Source of the DNA: Pseudomonas sp. FP2335
GTDB taxonomy: Bacteria; Pseudomonadota; Gammaproteobacteria; Pseudomonadales; Pseudomonadaceae
DNA length: 64,000 nucleotides
Reading direction: 5' to 3'
NCBI RefSeq assembly: GCF_030687535.1
Contig: NZ_CP117437.1
Coordinates: 2,377,501-2,441,500, forward strand
Every line of letters starts with the position of its first letter. Position 1 is the first letter of the stretch. The notes beneath the pieces were generated by a model. It did no database searches. It was not told where the DNA came from and saw nothing but the letters and a program-made list of their open reading frames with translations. Both the position numbers and the translations under genes were made by a program. Positions 61,199 to 64,000 of the stretch are shown piece after piece.

Positions 61199-62614
61199 TC
61201 ACTGATGCGCCGGTGAAGCCTTGAGCAGCAAGGCCTCGAATACCTGCTGCGCCTGGGGTTCATCGCTGTGGGCCACGTTGAAGCGCATCGAGTCGCGGCG
61301 CGTGGGGTCGTAACCGAACAAGGTGCCTGGCGCCAGCACCATGCCCTGTTTCAACGCGTCCTGGGCCAGCAGTTCGCCGTTGACGCCCGGTGGCAGGTGC
61401 GCCCAGATAAACATCCCGCCTTCATACGGCGTCGGCAGTTCGCAACCGCAGCGCTTGAGCCATTGCTCGACCCGCGCACCGGCCTCGATCAAGCGTTGTT
61501 GCATGCGCTTGCGATGCTTGGCGTAACTGCCTTCGCTGAGCATGCGGTACACCACCTGCTCGAACAGTTCGGACGTTACGCCGCCGCTCATCAACTTCAT
61601 ATTGGTCAGGTTGGCCGCCAGTTGCGGCGCCGCCACCACATAGCTGACGCGCGTGTTGGCGCTGAGGATCTTGGAAAACCCCGACAGGTAGGTGACCTGC
61701 TCCAGCCCGGCCAGTGCGGCCAGGTGCGGTGGCGGGTTGGGATGCAGGTCGCCGTAGAGATCATCCTCGACGATATGGCAGTGGTACTGCCGGGTCAGTT
61801 GCAACAGCCGGAACGCCTGGCTCGGGCTGAAGGAGTGGCCGGTGGGGTTGTGCAGCACGCTGGTGGTCAGGTACAGGCTGGGGCGGTGTTCGGCCAGCAG
61901 CTGTTCGAGGGCGCTGAAGTCGAAGCCGTCGGGGCGCCGTTCGATTGTCAGCACCTTGACCCCATGCAGTGCCAGGTTGGCGTGGAAGTTGAAGTAGCAC
62001 GGCGCGTCCAGCAGCACCGTGTCGCCAGGGCGTGCGAGCAGGCGCATGAGCATGTCCAGGCCTTGCACAGTGTTGGGCGTGGTGATGATTTGCTCCACCG
62101 GCACCGACACGCCTTCACCGTGGAGCTTTTGCTGCAAGGCCTGGCGCAACGGTAACAGCCCGGCCGGGGTGCCCATCCCGGCGATGCGCAACGCCGGTGC
62201 ACGCACCACGCTGCGCAGGGTCTGGCGGATGGCCTCGGTGTCCAGCCAGGCTTCTGGCAAGTGGCCGCCGCCGGGGCGCAGTTCGCCATAGACCGTAGCC
62301 AGGGGACGGCGCAGCACGCTGAGCAGGTCCTGGGGCAGCAACTCGACCCAGGTCGACGAGGCGGGGCGGGTGCTGTCCACCGCGACGAAATAGCCACGGC
62401 CTTGACGGGAGGTCAGCAGGTTGCGTCCGCGCAGGCGATCGAGCGCTTCATTGAGGGTGAACTTGCTGACGCCCAGGGTCTGGCTCAGCTCGCGCACCGA
62501 CGGCAACGGGCTGCCCGGTGCCCATTCACCGTTCGCGATAGCCTGGCTGAACGTCTCGACGATCTGTTGCACTTTGGGCGTGCCCGGCACAAAAGCGATG
62601 GCGGATACCAACAT
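61199..62614 (-). CDS. MocR-type (GntR plus aminotransferase) regulator
   Basis: This 471-residue regulator has an N-terminal GntR helix-turn-helix (LPSVRELSQTLGVSKFTLNEAL) and a fold-type I aminotransferase domain with a PLP-lysine region (YLSGFSKILSANTRVSYVV). MocR proteins sense PLP with an amino compound. AAGGAAG supports the ATG at 62614. It is divergent from a LysE-type exporter, which it may control; the methionine import operon converges on it. Confidence 0.88.
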   Translation of the reverse strand: MLVSAIAFVPGTPKVQQIVETFSQAIANGEWAPGSPLPSVRELSQTLGVSKFTLNEALDRLRGRNLLTSRQGRGYFVAVDSTRPASSTWVELLPQDLLSVLRRPLATVYGELRPGGGHLPEAWLDTEAIRQTLRSVVRAPALRIAGMGTPAGLLPLRQALQQKLHGEGVSVPVEQIITTPNTVQGLDMLMRLLARPGDTVLLDAPCYFNFHANLALHGVKVLTIERRPDGFDFSALEQLLAEHRPSLYLTTSVLHNPTGHSFSPSQAFRLLQLTRQYHCHIVEDDLYGDLHPNPPPHLAALAGLEQVTYLSGFSKILSANTRVSYVVAAPQLAANLTNMKLMSGGVTSELFEQVVYRMLSEGSYAKHRKRMQQRLIEAGARVEQWLKRCGCELPTPYEGGMFIWAHLPPGVNGELLAQDALKQGMVLAPGTLFGYDPTRRDSMRFNVAHSDEPQAQQVFEALLLKASPAHQ

Positions 62615-62639
62615 GCAGCTTCCTTATCTTTGCTGGTGA

Positions 62640-62680
62640 TTTTACCGGTAAAGTCCGGGCGGATTAGGCCTGACTTTACC
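62640..62680. promoter_or_regulatory. Probable operator of the MocR-type regulator
   Basis: TTTACCGGTAAA at 62641-62652 is a perfect palindrome. Its right half, GGTAAAGTC at 62647-62655, is repeated inverted as GACTTTACC at 62672-62680. Three half-sites in a divergent 124-bp gap are what a MocR/GntR dimer might use. Confidence 0.6.
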
Positions 62681-62738
62681 TGCCCTGCGCAACGCCGCTT
62701 GCCTAGACTGCAAGCCTTCTCCTCCAGGGCTGACCGCC

Positions 62739-63371
62739 ATGACCAGCGCATTGACGCTTTCTTCGTTTGTCTATTTCCTGCTGTTTTGCGCGACCCTGAC
62801 CTTCAGTCCCGGCCCCATGACCCTGCTGCTGTTGAGCCTGGGCCTGCGCGACGGCCTGCGCCGATCACTCCCGGCGCAGCTTGGCGCCAGCGTGTCGTAC
62901 CTGATTTCGATCCTGATCTTTGCCGTGGGCTTTTCGGAACTGATCAAGGGCAACGTGGCGATTACCCAGGGCATCCAGTTGGTCGGCGTGGCCTATATCC
63001 TGTACCTGGCGTACAAACAGTGGACCAGCAGTGGCGTGTCGCTGGATAAGGCCGGCGCCGTGGAAGGTGCCCGCAGTCTGTTCGGCAAGGGCCTGCTGAC
63101 CGGGTTTTCCAACCCCAAGGCGATCATCATGTTCAGCGCCGTATTCCCACAGTTTGCCGGGGCAGGGGAGCACAGTTCGGCGTCGGACATCGCCATCCTC
63201 GGGCTGACCTTCCTGTTGCTGCAATTTGCCAGTGGCTGCCTGTATTGCTACTTCGGGCAGCGCATCAAGCATGTCCTCGAAAACCCCAAGCGGCGTGTGT
63301 TGCTGCAACGGGTCACCGCCGTGGTGCTGCTGGGCGTCGCATTGATGCTGGCGCGGGGCTTTTCCCACTGA
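62739..63371 (+). CDS. LysE/RhtB-family amino-acid exporter
   Basis: This 210-residue inner-membrane exporter has the family start (LTFSPGPMTLLLLSLGLRDG) and GFSNPKAIIMFSAVFPQF. About six hydrophobic segments are expected. It is divergent from the MocR-type gene with a shared operator region, so it may export the amino acid sensed by that regulator. The substrate cannot be told from sequence. Confidence 0.88.
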   Translation: MTSALTLSSFVYFLLFCATLTFSPGPMTLLLLSLGLRDGLRRSLPAQLGASVSYLISILIFAVGFSELIKGNVAITQGIQLVGVAYILYLAYKQWTSSGVSLDKAGAVEGARSLFGKGLLTGFSNPKAIIMFSAVFPQFAGAGEHSSASDIAILGLTFLLLQFASGCLYCYFGQRIKHVLENPKRRVLLQRVTAVVLLGVALMLARGFSH

Positions 63372-63453
63372 CTGCGGCGAGCTTATAAGGGGTGGTGGCG
63401 ATTTGCCGTTACCCTGTTAGACTCCGAGCAATACTTCAGGATTGCACCTCACC

Positions 63454-64000
63454 ATGGCAGCCGTCGGAGGAAAGGGACTTCCGCTCGCTTCGCGCTTGTA
63501 TAAATCCCGCACCCTGGGGCTGACGCTCGGCTTTGTGTGCGTGGCGTTTGCGATGTACCCCCTGGACCCGCACCCGTGGGTATGGGCGCTGATGCTGGTA
63601 AACGCCTTCGTCTGGCCGCACCTGGCGTTTCTGCTCTCGCGACGTGCCGAGCATGCCCTGGGCAGCGAACGCCGCAACTTGCTTATCGACTCCTTTTGCG
63701 GCGGGTTCTGGGTCGGTGCCATGCATTTCAACCCGCTGCCAGCGGTGACCAGCCTGTCAATGATGACCATGAACAATGTCGCCATCGGCGGCGCACGCTT
63801 CATGCTGGCTGGTTGGGCCGCCCAAAGCCTCGGCATCGGCACAGCGCTGCTGCTATTCACCCCGGCGTTCATCGGCGTGACGACCCAGGCCCAACTCTAC
63901 GCCTGCTTGCCGCTGCTGATGCTCTACCCCATGGCACTGGGCTGGATCTGCTACCGCCAGGCCGCCACCCTGGCCCGGCACAAACGCGAACTGCTGGCCC
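63454..64000 (+). CDS. MASE2-domain membrane protein, probable diguanylate cyclase (partial)
   Basis: The frame is open from the ATG at 63454 to the window end (182 residues seen). It has the MASE2 membrane-sensor pattern: RLYKSRTLGLTLGFVCVAFA, MLVNAFVWPHLAFLLSRRAE, then SERRNLLIDSFCGGFWVGAM. MASE2 proteins usually carry a GGDEF domain that makes cyclic di-GMP, but that part lies beyond the window. Confidence 0.8.
   Translation, partial: MAAVGGKGLPLASRLYKSRTLGLTLGFVCVAFAMYPLDPHPWVWALMLVNAFVWPHLAFLLSRRAEHALGSERRNLLIDSFCGGFWVGAMHFNPLPAVTSLSMMTMNNVAIGGARFMLAGWAAQSLGIGTALLLFTPAFIGVTTQAQLYACLPLLMLYPMALGWICYRQAATLARHKRELLA

Overview
The window is high-GC DNA from a fluorescent Pseudomonas, most likely of the P. 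fluorescens group. The evidence is a pyoverdine locus with the gene order pvdD-fpvA-pvdE-pvdF-pvdO-pvdN-pvdM-pvdP, PvdS-type promoters, GAGCGGGCTTGC-type REP palindromes, and a methionine gamma-lyase very close to that of P. putida. There are no rRNA or tRNA genes, CRISPR arrays or insertion sequences that I can recognise.

Positions 1-26967 are the pyoverdine siderophore region. The window opens inside a non-ribosomal peptide synthetase (NRPS) and continues with a 4519-residue, four-module synthetase that ends in a thioesterase. Binding-pocket residues read by eye predict ...formyl-hydroxyornithine | Lys - formyl-hydroxyornithine - Lys - Ser, then release and cyclisation. PvdF makes the formyl-hydroxyornithine. 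PvdE exports ferribactin. PvdP, PvdM, PvdO and PvdN mature the chromophore and its side chain in the periplasm. FpvA takes the iron complex back up. Four exact TAAAT-N16-CGT iron-starvation boxes lie in two divergent pairs (pvdE/pvdF and pvdM/pvdP). Between pvdD and fpvA there is a 217-bp tandem duplication carrying palindromes and terminators.

Positions 27419-54412 hold a complete type VI secretion system (T6SS) on the + strand: tssB, C, K, L, tagL, hcp, clpV, vgrG, a cargo cassette, an orphan membrane protein, tssM, A, F, G, J, E, and a last gene that joins a TssA-type N-terminus to an OmpA domain. The order resembles the Sci-1 type of enteroaggregative E. coli. The cargo cassette consists of a large predicted peptidoglycan-degrading effector (M23-like domain interrupted by SH3-like repeats, then a GH19-like domain), two AT-rich secreted candidate immunity proteins, and a PAAR tip protein.

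Positions 54617-55748 look like a scar of a lost cluster: a short ORF fusing an NRPS docking-like domain to the tail of a MacB-type exporter, next to a LuxR-type regulator. Positions 55968-62614 carry sulfur and methionine genes: methionine gamma-lyase with a divergent Lrp-type regulator, an operon of an iron/2-oxoglutarate-type dioxygenase with a MetQ-N-I-like ABC importer, and a MocR-type regulator. A LysE-family exporter is divergent from the MocR gene. The window ends inside a MASE2-domain protein, probably a diguanylate cyclase.
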